The notes below the pieces were generated by a model. It saw nothing but the letters and a program-made list of their open reading frames with translations. It was not told the origin of the DNA and did no database searches. This document shows positions 47,047 through 55,870 of a DNA stretch of 64,000 nucleotides, piece by piece; the stretch's first letter is position 1; each line of letters starts with the position of its first letter. The position numbers and the translations under genes were made by a program. This DNA comes from Funiculus sociatus GB2-C1. GTDB taxonomy: Bacteria; Cyanobacteriota; Cyanobacteriia; Cyanobacteriales; FACHB-T130. The stretch covers positions 124,001-188,000 of the forward strand of contig NZ_JAMPKJ010000002.1 in the NCBI RefSeq assembly GCF_039962115.1, in the 5' to 3' direction.

Positions 47047-47348
47047 TTGAGTATTAACTGCTCTTTATTTCATCATGTCTACCTTTGGATAGAAGTGATC
47101 TCACCCCACCCAAAGATTTGACGAAGAACAACAAGCGACTGAGATGACGATCTCAAGGCAAAGTGCTTGAGATCATAACACCCAAGCCTTTTGGCTTGCT
47201 ATCACTAAGTCTGAGGTTTTAAAAGTATGCGTCGAATGGAGTAGGGGTAATTTCTGATTCTACTACCAACAGCCAACTTTTGCACCTCAATTGACTTCTC
47301 AGGTAGGAGTTAAAAAATTACGCCACAAGTTACAAATATTTACATAGG
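47047..47348. other. Divergent promoter region between hetZ-like gene and sensor kinase
   Basis: No gene is seen. The inverted repeat AAGTGCTTGAGATCATAACA overlaps with related AGATGACGATCTCAAGGC DNA near 47140-47170 (GAGATGACGATCTC), which could be an operator. The rest is featureless. Confidence 0.4.
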
Positions 47349-47572
47349 GAGTTGGGGACTAGGAACTGGGGACTAGGGGCTGGGGACTGGGGACTGGGGA
47401 CTGGGGACTGGGGACTGGGGAAGATTCTTTCCAATTCCTAATTCCTAATTCTTAATTCCCAATTCCCAATTCCCAATTCCTAATTCCTAATCCCCAATTC
47501 CCAATTCCCAATTCCTAATCCCTAATCCCCAATTCCCAATCCCCAATTCCCCAATTCCCCAATCCCCATGTG
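47349..47572 (+). repeat. Heptanucleotide tandem repeats (STRR)
   Basis: Two blocks: about eight GGGGACT-type heptamers (47349-47418), then about twenty AATTCCC/AATTCCT/AATCCCC-type heptamers (47430-47572). The period of seven is kept although the third to last bases vary. Short versions of the same heptamers lie at 9725-9790 and 55190-55256. Confidence 0.9.
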
Positions 47573-47666
47573 TCTAAGATCACAATTAATGCGTTATTTG
47601 CCTCACTCAAGGAAGGTGTTAAATTTTGTTAATTTAAATAAATAAAGTTTAATCCCTTCCTTCTTG

Positions 47667-49889
47667 ATGAAAACAATAGAGCCAGAGCAGATGATCGCTA
47701 CTTTGCAGCAGTTAAAGGAGGAACAAGAACTGATTTTGAATCAAGTAGACAATGCGATCGCATTGTTTGATCGCTGCCATCACCTGGTATTGTTTAATCG
47801 CAAATTAACCGAAATTTTGGGGCTTTCTGACGACACGCTTGCTAGTAAGCCACATTGTAATGATGTCTTCGCTGAAGTCGTAGCACAGGGCTACTGGTCG
47901 CAACAGCAGCGCGAGCAAATCGCATCTGCCCTAAACAGACCAGACACTGAGAATGTTTCCCTTTACATAGAGCAAGCTAACGGCATCTGCCTCGAAGTTT
48001 ACACCACCTTAACCAACGATGGCGGACGGCTGTTTACCTTCCGCGATGTCACTGGTTATCAACAATCCCAGGCACGTTTAAATGCCGAGGTGAGGCGTTT
48101 AACCTTTTTGCAGGGAATGACGCAACGGCTACAGCCAGCCAGTGAGTTGGGGGAGATTGGGCAATTTGCACTTTCCTACCTAGTGGCAACAATGGGCGCT
48201 GCCTTCGGCGATGTCAAAGTGATTATCGGTCAAGGCAGGGACGCGAGAGCCAGTATGCTCACAAATGAGATTTCCAGCCAGTTCATTGCCACCTACGGGG
48301 TACCAGCAGTTGCCGAGATAGAAGCCCTGCTGAATCAAGGGATTCCTTACGGTCAGGGCTTACTGTGGCAAGTAGTAGAAACAGGATCGCCGCTATTTAT
48401 TGACGATTATCAAAGCCATCCCCAAGCAGTACCTGGATTTCGCCATCCAGGGATTGGTCAACTAGGCATTTTTCCGATTCCTGCCGCCAACGGCAACATC
48501 ATTGGCGTGTTAACGCTGGAGTCTCGCAGTCAGCAGAAACTTCAGGACGCTCCCCAACAAGATATGCTCTTAGCAGCCTGTCGTACACTGGGCGTTGCGA
48601 TTGAAAGGGCGCAGGCTGAAGAACACTTGCGCCAAATTAACGAGGATTTAGAACGGGCTTCTCAACTCAAGTCTGAGTTTCTCGCTTCTATGTCCCACGA
48701 ACTGCGAACCCCCCTCAACAGCATTCTGGGATTCTCCGATCTATTGCTCCGACAAATCGCTGGAACCTTGAACCCGCGTCAGACGAACTACGTGCGGGTG
48801 ATTGAAGAAAGTGGTCAACACCTGTTGCAATTGATTAATGACATTCTGGATCTATCGAAAATCGAAGCTGGAAAGGTAGAACTCGACCTTGGGCCAGTTT
48901 GCATCCCAGAATTGTGCAATCAATGCCTGAAAATGATTCAGCCTCGTGCTGAGAAAAAGCAAATCGCCCTATCGCTGGAACTCGAATATTCCCTGGGTCA
49001 AGTTTCTCTAGATGAGCGTCGCGTCCGCCAAATATTGATTAACTTGCTTTCCAATGCTGTTAAGTTTACGCCAAATCGAGGAAAAATTAAACTGAGTGGG
49101 CGATTGGCTTATGGAGCCGAGTTAGCAAAAGAATTTCGCCCAGAACGCAGTTTGATTAATCCCACTACCCCTTACTTATGTTTTGAAGTAGCCGATTCAG
49201 GTATCGGAATTCCTGAAGATAAGTGGCATCTGCTATTTCGACCTTTCCAGCAGATAGATGCTTCCTTAACCAGAAAACATGAAGGCACCGGGCTGGGTTT
49301 GGCTTTAACTAAGCGGTTGGCGGAACTCCACGGCGGCACTGTTTCTCTAGAATCGGTGGTAAATCGAGGCAGTACGTTTCGAGTATGGCTGCCGATAGCT
49401 GATGTGCCGCAGGAGTTAGCCGCGCCAGTACCAATGCCAGTTAAACAGTCGCCGTCTTCATTTTTTGTAGGAACTCACGGCGATGTTAATCTAGCTGCAA
49501 GGGATACCAAACGGATCTTAGTGGTGGAAGATCATGCCTTCAATCAGGCGTTGATTTCAGATGTGTTGGAATTAGAAGGTTATGTGGTTGAGTTAATTTA
49601 TGACGGTAGCACAATGCTGGAGGCGATGCGATCTCCTTATGTGTTGGCGCGATCGCTACCTAACTTGATTCTCATGGATATCCAACTGCCGGGTGTGGAT
49701 GGGTTTGAAATTATGCGTCAACTCAAGGCTCACCCTTTATGGAGGTCTGTCCCCGTAATTGCGATGACGGCGATGGCAATGTCTGGCGATCGCGATCGCT
49801 GTTTGGCTGCTGGTGCCGACGGGTACATTAGCAAGCCCTTAGACCTGGATACTGTGATTACAACCGTCCGATCTTTTATTCAGAATTAG
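47667..49889 (+). CDS. Hybrid sensor histidine kinase (PAS-GAF-HisKA-HATPase-REC)
   Basis: 740 residues from ATG 47667, no membrane span. A PAS-like domain (about 15-125) and a GAF domain (about 150-315) precede the kinase. The phosphorylated His lies in SMSHELRTPLNSILGF (about 345). ATP-binding boxes: LINLLSNAVKFTPN, DSGIGIPEDKW and GTGLGLALTKRLAEL. The receiver domain (about 617-738) has the Asp in LILMDIQLPGVDG and Lys in YISKPLD. GAF lacks an obvious bilin Cys. The response regulator-cyclase gene follows on the same strand after 336 bases and is a likely partner. Confidence 0.92.
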   Translation: MKTIEPEQMIATLQQLKEEQELILNQVDNAIALFDRCHHLVLFNRKLTEILGLSDDTLASKPHCNDVFAEVVAQGYWSQQQREQIASALNRPDTENVSLYIEQANGICLEVYTTLTNDGGRLFTFRDVTGYQQSQARLNAEVRRLTFLQGMTQRLQPASELGEIGQFALSYLVATMGAAFGDVKVIIGQGRDARASMLTNEISSQFIATYGVPAVAEIEALLNQGIPYGQGLLWQVVETGSPLFIDDYQSHPQAVPGFRHPGIGQLGIFPIPAANGNIIGVLTLESRSQQKLQDAPQQDMLLAACRTLGVAIERAQAEEHLRQINEDLERASQLKSEFLASMSHELRTPLNSILGFSDLLLRQIAGTLNPRQTNYVRVIEESGQHLLQLINDILDLSKIEAGKVELDLGPVCIPELCNQCLKMIQPRAEKKQIALSLELEYSLGQVSLDERRVRQILINLLSNAVKFTPNRGKIKLSGRLAYGAELAKEFRPERSLINPTTPYLCFEVADSGIGIPEDKWHLLFRPFQQIDASLTRKHEGTGLGLALTKRLAELHGGTVSLESVVNRGSTFRVWLPIADVPQELAAPVPMPVKQSPSSFFVGTHGDVNLAARDTKRILVVEDHAFNQALISDVLELEGYVVELIYDGSTMLEAMRSPYVLARSLPNLILMDIQLPGVDGFEIMRQLKAHPLWRSVPVIAMTAMAMSGDRDRCLAAGADGYISKPLDLDTVITTVRSFIQN

Positions 49890-49944
49890 TGACAAAACAT
49901 CTTTAGCCGCTTTCGGACAGTTATTGAACAGCACTCCCAAAAAG

Positions 49945-49975
49945 TTCAACCCCTTAAAGGGGTTGAATTTCTTTC
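49945..49975 (+). terminator. Terminator after the hybrid kinase
   Basis: TTCAACCCCTT and AAGGGGTTGAA form a near-perfect stem followed by TTTCTTTCT. The remaining bases up to 50225 hold no gene and presumably the promoter of the next one. Confidence 0.75.
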
Positions 49976-50225
49976 TATCTGATGACTAATTGTCATCGCC
50001 AATTGCGTATGTTTCAATGTGTTAAGAAGATTCAGATATATCTTCCGACACAGCAGCCACATAAAGCATTTATCTACGTGGTTGTACTGAGAATATCTCA
50101 GGAAGCTGAAGATTGGTCAGGGGCATCCAACTAAAATTACTTAAGTCAGACAACTGTTTTAAGTAGATTTACTCAAGTCAAAAATAAGGCGCGAGTGTAA
50201 TCGTTGCTAGGAGAAGCAGTTTTAT

Positions 50226-51425
50226 ATGACGGCGCCACTTGCTCTATCTATTGTCAATCCCATGACAAAGCCCCTGCCGCGTATTTTATTAGTTGATGAT
50301 GAGCCAAATAATTTATTACTGCTAGAAGAGTTGTTGCACTCACAAGGCTATGAAACTCTTGTGGCATCATCCGGCTCTCAAGCATTGGAAATTGTGCAAG
50401 ATTTTCGGCCTGATTTGATTTTGCTGGATGTAATGATGCCAGGAATGGGGGGCTTTGAAGTTTGCCGTCGGTTGCGGGAAGATCAAAATCTCCAAACGGT
50501 GCCGATAATTTTTTTGACGGCTTTGGATGATGAAGATTCCCGGTTAACAGGCTTGGAAATGATGGGAGATGATTATTTTACTAAGCCGATAAAAAGTAAT
50601 TTATTAATCAAGAAAATATCTAGTACATTGCGATTGAACAAGATGCGCTCGCAACAACAAGAGCGAAGAATCGAAGAACAAGTCAAAGAAAAAATTAAGG
50701 GGCAAATATCAGCTGCATGGGAGATTAATCAATATCTTTCAGAGAAGCTGCGGTTATTTGTGCCAGATCAATTCTTGAGACGCATTGCACCCAAAGGGGT
50801 AGAATCAATTCAGCTGGGAAACGCCAGACAAGAAGAACTAACTATTTTGTTTTGCGATATACGGGGATTTACAAGCATCACTGAATCTCAAAGAGTGAAT
50901 GAAACTTTTGAGTGGCTGAATGCTTTCTATACCCAGATGAATAGCGCGATCGCTACCAATCATGGTTTTATTGACAAATTCCTGGGAGATGCGATCATGG
51001 CTGTCTTTGACCGCGCTGGAAACCACTCACAGGATGCCCTCACCGCTGCGGTGACGATGATACACAGTCTAAATAAGTTTAACGCCAATCGCGAACAGTA
51101 CAACTTAAATGAGCCACTTCGCATTGGTATAGGAATTCACACAGGCACTGCGATGATTGGGACAGTAGGATCAGATCATCGCATGGACTCTACAGTAATT
51201 GGTGATGTGGTAAATACTGCCGCTCGTCTAGAAGAATTGACAAAAGTCTACAGCTGTGAAATTCTTGCTAGTGATGCCGTTATCGCCCAGCTAAGTCAAC
51301 CAGAGTTATTCAGATGCCGATGGATTGACCGCGCAATACCTCGTGGTAAGCAGCAAGGGATTGACCTCTACGAAGTCTTCGGCACCCAAACTCCTGTATT
51401 GGACGAAGCAAAGTTACTCTACTAA
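50226..51425 (+). CDS. Response regulator-class III nucleotide cyclase, probable adenylate cyclase
   Basis: 399 residues. The receiver domain (about 15-135) has LLVDDEPNN, Asp in LILLDVMMPGMGG (about 68) and Lys in DYFTKPIK. A helical linker (140-190) leads to the cyclase domain (205-385): LFCDIRGFTSITES with the metal Asp, DKFLGDAIMAVF with the second metal Asp and a Lys typical of adenine recognition, and STVIGDVVNTAARLE. An adenylate cyclase whose activity depends on phosphorylation is likely. It follows the hybrid kinase and lies near a Crp-type regulator. Confidence 0.9.
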   Translation: MTAPLALSIVNPMTKPLPRILLVDDEPNNLLLLEELLHSQGYETLVASSGSQALEIVQDFRPDLILLDVMMPGMGGFEVCRRLREDQNLQTVPIIFLTALDDEDSRLTGLEMMGDDYFTKPIKSNLLIKKISSTLRLNKMRSQQQERRIEEQVKEKIKGQISAAWEINQYLSEKLRLFVPDQFLRRIAPKGVESIQLGNARQEELTILFCDIRGFTSITESQRVNETFEWLNAFYTQMNSAIATNHGFIDKFLGDAIMAVFDRAGNHSQDALTAAVTMIHSLNKFNANREQYNLNEPLRIGIGIHTGTAMIGTVGSDHRMDSTVIGDVVNTAARLEELTKVYSCEILASDAVIAQLSQPELFRCRWIDRAIPRGKQQGIDLYEVFGTQTPVLDEAKLLY

Positions 51426-51741
51426 TTGAAGAAACTGTGGAGAAGGGGATTTACAAGTGGGATGCTTGTGGCTCCGGACGCAGGAAGAAAAAAGTTTTTT
51501 TGACCTTTTGATTTTTGCCTTTTTCCAATCCTCATGTAAAAAGAAAATGTAATTTTCAACACAGACAGGCTGAGAATTATATCCATAGAAAGAAGTCTCA
51601 GTACCGACTGTTAGGTAAAGTAATTAACAAGGACAGCCAATCTGACAAATATCCTATTTCCTAGGAGTTTTTATACCTCCTGGGAATTTCTATGTCAAAA
51701 ACAGCGATTCATACCCTCATTGATACCTGGGATTTAAATAA
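51426..51741. other. Intergenic region upstream of cphB
   Basis: No gene. An imperfect hairpin (TTCCTAGGAG with CTCCTGGGAA, 51658-51687) lies 55 bases before cphB. A GTA-N8-TAG near 51601 is only a partial NtcA site. Confidence 0.4.
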
Positions 51742-52566
51742 ATGGAAACCGGAGAAACCACACCCGTGACTAATGCCCGTGGGCAATTGGTAATTATCGG
51801 GGGAGCGGAAGATAAAGAAGGAGATTGCACGATTCTTCGAGAGTTCGTTCGCCGCGCTGGCGGTACCCAGGCTCGGATTGTCGTTATGACAGTAGCGACA
51901 GGGCTACCTGATGAAGTCGGACGTACCTACACCGAAGTCTTTGAACGCCTGGGAGTTGATGACGTAAGAATCATTGACACGGCTCATCGAGACGACGGAA
52001 GTGACCCTAGAGCGTTAGAAGCTATTGAGAAAGCTACTGGCGTATTTTTTACGGGTGGCGATCAGGCTCGCATCACCAGCAATCTTAAGGGTACAGAAGT
52101 CGATGCCGCGATTCACAGACGATACGCTGAAGGAATCGTGGTCGGAGGCACAAGCGCAGGCGCTGCCATGATGCCAGATATCATGATTATTGAAGGAGAT
52201 TCAGAGACAAATCCTCGCGTTAATGTTGTCGAAATGGGCCCCGGTATGGGCTTTCTGCCTGGGGTAGTGATTGATCAGCATTTCTTGCAGCGCGGTCGTA
52301 TGGGACGCTTAATTTCAGCTTTGGCCCAGCAGCCTGCTGTCTTGGGTTTTGGTATTGACGAGAATACAGCGATCGCCATCAGCGATAACAAGTTTGAAGT
52401 GATTGGGGAAGGCGCTGTCACTATTGTCGATGAGTCAGGCATTACACACAGCAACGTGGGTGAAATATTAAAGGATGAGGCTTTGGCAGTTTGCGGAGCT
52501 AGGCTTCATGTTCTTCCACACGGTTACAAATTTGACCTGCAAACTCGCAAGCCAATTCTTGATTAA
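51742..52566 (+). CDS. cphB: Cyanophycinase (cytosolic)
   Basis: 274 residues, usual length for CphB. It cuts cyanophycin (multi-L-arginyl-poly-L-aspartate) into beta-Asp-Arg dipeptides in the cytosol. The nucleophile Ser is in VVGGTSAGAAMM (about residue 138), preceded by FFTGGDQARI; VIDQHFLQRGRMGRL and FGIDENTAIAI complete the S51 pattern. No signal peptide. Downstream, after a csbD-like gene, comes cphA2, so polymer cutting and dipeptide re-use may be linked. A terminator hairpin follows. Confidence 0.95.
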   Translation: METGETTPVTNARGQLVIIGGAEDKEGDCTILREFVRRAGGTQARIVVMTVATGLPDEVGRTYTEVFERLGVDDVRIIDTAHRDDGSDPRALEAIEKATGVFFTGGDQARITSNLKGTEVDAAIHRRYAEGIVVGGTSAGAAMMPDIMIIEGDSETNPRVNVVEMGPGMGFLPGVVIDQHFLQRGRMGRLISALAQQPAVLGFGIDENTAIAISDNKFEVIGEGAVTIVDESGITHSNVGEILKDEALAVCGARLHVLPHGYKFDLQTRKPILD

Positions 52567-52578
52567 GAAAAAGTAGGA

Positions 52579-52681
52579 TATAGCAATCCTATTTAAGTTG
52601 TGAACGAGTATTCACCCTAGTGTAGGGACACGACAGTGCCGTGTCCCTAGAGGGGTTCAGGAATTATTTAGGATTGCTATA
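52579..52681. mobile_element. MITE-like element with 13-bp terminal inverted repeats
   Basis: TATAGCAATCCTA (52579-52591) and TAGGATTGCTATA (52669-52681) are exact complements. Inside is a palindrome TAGGGACACGACA/TGCCGTGTCCCTA, a variant of the hairpin in the repeats at 6530 and 29696. 103 bp, no gene. Confidence 0.6.
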
Positions 52682-52714
52682 GCTACGGGTGGGATTATTA
52701 ACCAACCCGTAGCT
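52681..52714 (+). terminator. Hairpin after cphB
   Basis: AGCTACGGGT (52681-52690) pairs with ACCCGTAGCT (52705-52714). Only a weak T-rich tail follows. Confidence 0.55.
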
Positions 52715-52816
52715 ATTCTATAATCTACCCTCCGAGGGAGGTGATTTCTTCTAGTAAAATTCAATACTAAAAATAGGGTATCGAAAATAACTTACTATTG
52801 TTAAGGAAAAATAAAA

Positions 52817-53005
52817 ATGAGCATTGAAAACAGAGCGGAAGCAGTTGCTAAAAACCTTGAAGGTAAGGCTCAAGAAGCACTTGGTCATGTGACAGGCGAC
52901 CAAAAAGACCAAGTAGAAGGGCAAGTGAAGCAGGATGAAGCTGCGGCAATACACCTTAAAGAAGACCTGAAAGATAAAGCAAAACAGATTGTAGATAACG
53001 CTTAG
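52817..53005 (+). CDS. CsbD-like stress protein
   Basis: 62 residues: MSIENRAEAVAKNLEGKAQE, GHVTGDQKDQVEGQVKQ and LKDKAKQIVDNA are the usual CsbD pattern of a small, soluble, charged helical protein. In bacilli csbD is under general stress control; the function is not known. A strong terminator follows, so it is separate from cphA2. Confidence 0.9.
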   Translation: MSIENRAEAVAKNLEGKAQEALGHVTGDQKDQVEGQVKQDEAAAIHLKEDLKDKAKQIVDNA

Positions 53006-53041
53006 GTTTTTTAATCAATATCAGGTGATAAAACCAAATCC

Positions 53042-53076
53042 AAAAAACCCGTCTTCTTTGAGAAGACGGGTTTTTT
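53042..53076 (+). terminator. Strong intrinsic terminator
   Basis: AAAAAACCCGTCTTCT pairs perfectly with AGAAGACGGGTTTTTT around a short loop. It ends the csbD-like transcript. Confidence 0.95.
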
Positions 53077-53275
53077 AGGTTTTGCTAAGGGATTCTGACA
53101 ATTCATCTGTTGGTTAAGAGCTTTATCCCAAGCAAGATGAGGCTTTGGGATAGTATGGGAACGTAACTCAGAATGAGTATGCCCTGCGATAGCTGAAAAT
53201 GCAACAGAATAGGGTTAGGTTCAAAATAACCGAAACTCCAAATTTTAAGGGTGTTTAGATAACCGGAGAAACTTA

Positions 53276-55186
53276 ATGAACCGAGATACAAGCACCGATG
53301 CAGTCCGAGTCAATGCTAGAAAAACTGATGCCTTCGACATATTCAACTTCAAGCATTACATTGGCCCGAACCCATATTTGGAGACAGGGGCATTAGTATT
53401 CGATTTTGCAGTAACCAACAATACAGAAGCGCGTCCTCTCGAAGATTATGTTGCGATTATTAGCGATCGCTACCCGCACTTGGGCGAGGAAACTTATGAT
53501 TCCCATGCTCAGCTCTTCGCCCGGACAACCTCAGAAGTGGGAAAGCTCGACATGGGGCTGCACCTCCACCACTGGAGTGTCAAACCGAATGAAAACTTTG
53601 TGACGATTGCGGTTCAATCGCTCCATGCACGCACAACTCGGTCAGTAGTTTACTGCGTTTGGGACTGGTTTGAAGCAATTACTCAACATGAAAACTTCCG
53701 GCTGGAAGATCAGATCAAGACGATACAGGAGATATTTCGGAAATCTGCTTACGGTGGGCCAACAGTTTACGCTCTGTGGCGTACAGCCTACCAAAATGGG
53801 ATTCCTACCTTTTATCTGTGGGACGAAGGACTGGTTCAATACGGCTATGGAAAAAAACAGGTTCGCGGTATAGCCACAACTTTTGACTGCGATAGTCATT
53901 TGGATTCCGACTTCACCACTCGCAAAGATGACTGTAAGGCTTTCTTAGCTACTTTGGGCTTCCCGGTACCCAAAGGTGATATCGTTTACACGCTGGAAGA
54001 AGCAAGGGCAGCAGCCAGAGAAATTGGCTACCCAGTAGCCGTTAAACCTGTAGTTGGTCACAAAGGAATTGGGGTAACGGCTGATGTGCAAAATGCGGAG
54101 GAAATGAAATATGCCTTTAGCAGAGCAGTCAATGCGATTCCTAAAGACCAACCAATTCAGATAATCGTTGAGAAAAGTATTTCGGGGACAGATTTCCGAT
54201 TGCTATGCGTTAACGGCAGATTTGTAGCGGCGACTGAACGCCGTCCAGCATCGATAGTGGGTGATGGAGACTCAACTATTGCTGAGTTGATCGAGCGAGA
54301 AAATCGTAAGCCAGCACGGATAGATACGCCAACTTCGCCACTGGGAAAGATTCAGTGCGATGAGGCGATGGAGATGTATTTAGAAGAACAGGAATTGTCA
54401 CTCGATAGCGTAATAGAAAGCGATCGCATTGTCTATCTTCGCAAAGTTGCCAACCTCTCAGCAGGCGGTTTGAGCATCGATAAGACAAGCGACGTTCACC
54501 CTGACAACATCATCCTGGCGCAAGACATTGCCCAACATTTCCACCTAACTTGCCTTGGGATTGACGTAATTGCTGGCGACCTGGCAAAATCTTGGAAAAA
54601 TGGTGATTTTGGCATCATCGAGATTAACGCCGCTCCCGGCATTTATATGCACCTTAAACCTGCTGTGGGTGAAAGCGTTGATGTACCCTCGCATATTTTG
54701 GAAACCTTCTTTGCATCAGAGAAAGATGCGAGGCTACCGATTATCACCTTCAACAAGATTTCAGTTCAAGAACTCCAAGAAATTATTGACGATGTTCTAA
54801 TTCGACATCCGGAATGGACAATTGGCGCGGTTTGTCGCGAAGGGGTTTTTGTCAATCGTTCTGAGAAAAACTTGAACAAAGATTACAACAGCAACGTACA
54901 GAACCTGCTGCGTAATCCAAAGCTGGATCTGCTGATTGCTGAGTACAGGGAAGATGTCTTAGAGAAGGAGGGGATGTTTTACCACGGTAGTGACATTATA
55001 GTTTTGGATAATCCCACCGAAACTGAGATGATGCTAGCACGGGGTATCAGCGACGACTCGACTTTGGTTATTAAGGAAGGAGACAACATCTCCATCCGCG
55101 CCAAAGGCTTGCTGGAACAGTACAAGCTTGGCGCGGCTGAACCATTTTTGCGAGTTTATCTCAAGGAAATCCCCAAAGTTGCCTAA
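53276..55186 (+). CDS. cphA2: Cyanophycin synthetase 2 (CphA2)
   Basis: 636 residues; CphA is about 870. CCGGAGAAA gives a good RBS. The N-terminal domain (to about 200) and ATP-grasp domain (about 220-475: YPVAVKPVVGHKGIGVTADV, FGIIEINAAPGIYMHLKP) are intact. The third, Mur-ligase-like domain is reduced: where CphA has GTNGKTT after IPIVAVT, this protein has LPIITFNKISVQEL (about 487-500), so the second ATP site is lost. This is the hallmark of CphA2, reported to polymerise beta-Asp-Arg dipeptides into cyanophycin. With cphB 700 bases upstream it can close a salvage loop in the cytosol. Confidence 0.92.
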   Translation: MNRDTSTDAVRVNARKTDAFDIFNFKHYIGPNPYLETGALVFDFAVTNNTEARPLEDYVAIISDRYPHLGEETYDSHAQLFARTTSEVGKLDMGLHLHHWSVKPNENFVTIAVQSLHARTTRSVVYCVWDWFEAITQHENFRLEDQIKTIQEIFRKSAYGGPTVYALWRTAYQNGIPTFYLWDEGLVQYGYGKKQVRGIATTFDCDSHLDSDFTTRKDDCKAFLATLGFPVPKGDIVYTLEEARAAAREIGYPVAVKPVVGHKGIGVTADVQNAEEMKYAFSRAVNAIPKDQPIQIIVEKSISGTDFRLLCVNGRFVAATERRPASIVGDGDSTIAELIERENRKPARIDTPTSPLGKIQCDEAMEMYLEEQELSLDSVIESDRIVYLRKVANLSAGGLSIDKTSDVHPDNIILAQDIAQHFHLTCLGIDVIAGDLAKSWKNGDFGIIEINAAPGIYMHLKPAVGESVDVPSHILETFFASEKDARLPIITFNKISVQELQEIIDDVLIRHPEWTIGAVCREGVFVNRSEKNLNKDYNSNVQNLLRNPKLDLLIAEYREDVLEKEGMFYHGSDIIVLDNPTETEMMLARGISDDSTLVIKEGDNISIRAKGLLEQYKLGAAEPFLRVYLKEIPKVA

Positions 55187-55189
55187 GGG

Positions 55190-55256
55190 ATTGGGGATTG
55201 GGAAAAAGTCTTACCTATTCCCTAGTCCCCAGCCCCTAGTCCCCAGTCCCCATTCA
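55190..55256. repeat. Short heptamer-like repeat
   Basis: GGGGATTGGG and CCCTAGTCCCCAGCCCCTAG-type units match the heptamers of the array at 47349-47572. It lies just after the cphA2 stop. Confidence 0.6.
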
Positions 55257-55313
55257 ATATCAGAGGCGTTAATCTGGTAGCGTTGACTAGATGAAAATTG
55301 GCAAAGTAATTTG

Positions 55314-55424
55314 ATGGAAAATATTGATTGGACGAATGCAATTGCAGGCGGGATGGCGATCGCTATTTTTTTGGGCGGGATGACAATGATGTTTACCGAC
55401 CTTTGGACGCGCAAGAAAAAATAA
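55314..55424 (+). CDS. Putative 36-residue single-span membrane protein
   Basis: ATG to TAA: MENIDWTNAIAGGMAIAIFL, a Gly/Met-rich membrane helix continuing GGMTMMFTDLW, and a basic end RKKK. The negative start and positive end suit a defined membrane orientation. The sequence contains a HIP1 site in frame. I do not recognise it; small subunits of photosynthetic complexes are similar in size. Confidence 0.5.
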   Translation: MENIDWTNAIAGGMAIAIFLGGMTMMFTDLWTRKKK

Positions 55425-55463
55425 GTCGCTATTCCCGTAATCGACTTTAAATATTGGGAGTTT

Positions 55464-55755
55464 CTACTTTAACAGTAGGCTCCCAAAAACATTTTGATAC
55501 TTTAAACTTGTTACTCGAATAACAGACTGTGGTAATATTGTTGTTTCTGGTGTCCATTCAAAAACATCATCACTTGCTGTTTTAGACGCGATCCCTTTAG
55601 CTAGTTTTGACCCTGCGTACAATTCAATTTTTACATCATCGGCGACATTATCTCGCCACAAAATCAAGTGCCGATGGCGTTCCATGAAAGGCATTGCTAA
55701 TCATCAACATAATGATTAGTAAAAAGGCTAGGCAGGCAAGTAAATATTTATTCAT
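55464..55755 (-). pseudogene. Probable frameshifted secreted protein (Ser-Thr-rich/KNH-like)
   Basis: A start at 55755 gives a clear signal peptide (MNKYLLACLAFLLIIMLMIS) but that frame stops after LDFVAR. A second, overlapping frame continues to 55464 with RHLILWRDNVADDVKIELYA and DVFEWTPETTILPQ. The latter resembles the beta-sandwich domain of Ser-Thr-rich/Kre9-KNH-like secreted proteins, minus its first strands. One deletion or frameshift would explain both. A sequencing error is possible. Confidence 0.45.
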
Positions 55756-55870
55756 AACGCATTTAATTTTTGATAAAAATTCGATTCTACTAACTAGAAT
55801 TATTGCTTTACTAAAAGAAGGTTTGAGTTGAGACATAGCATCAACCTGAACCCACTGCTAGAGAGTGAGT

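Noticed and set aside
51601-51620. NtcA box upstream of cphB
   Set aside because: GTA-N8-TAG lacks the final C of GTAN8TAC and no -10 box lies at the right distance.
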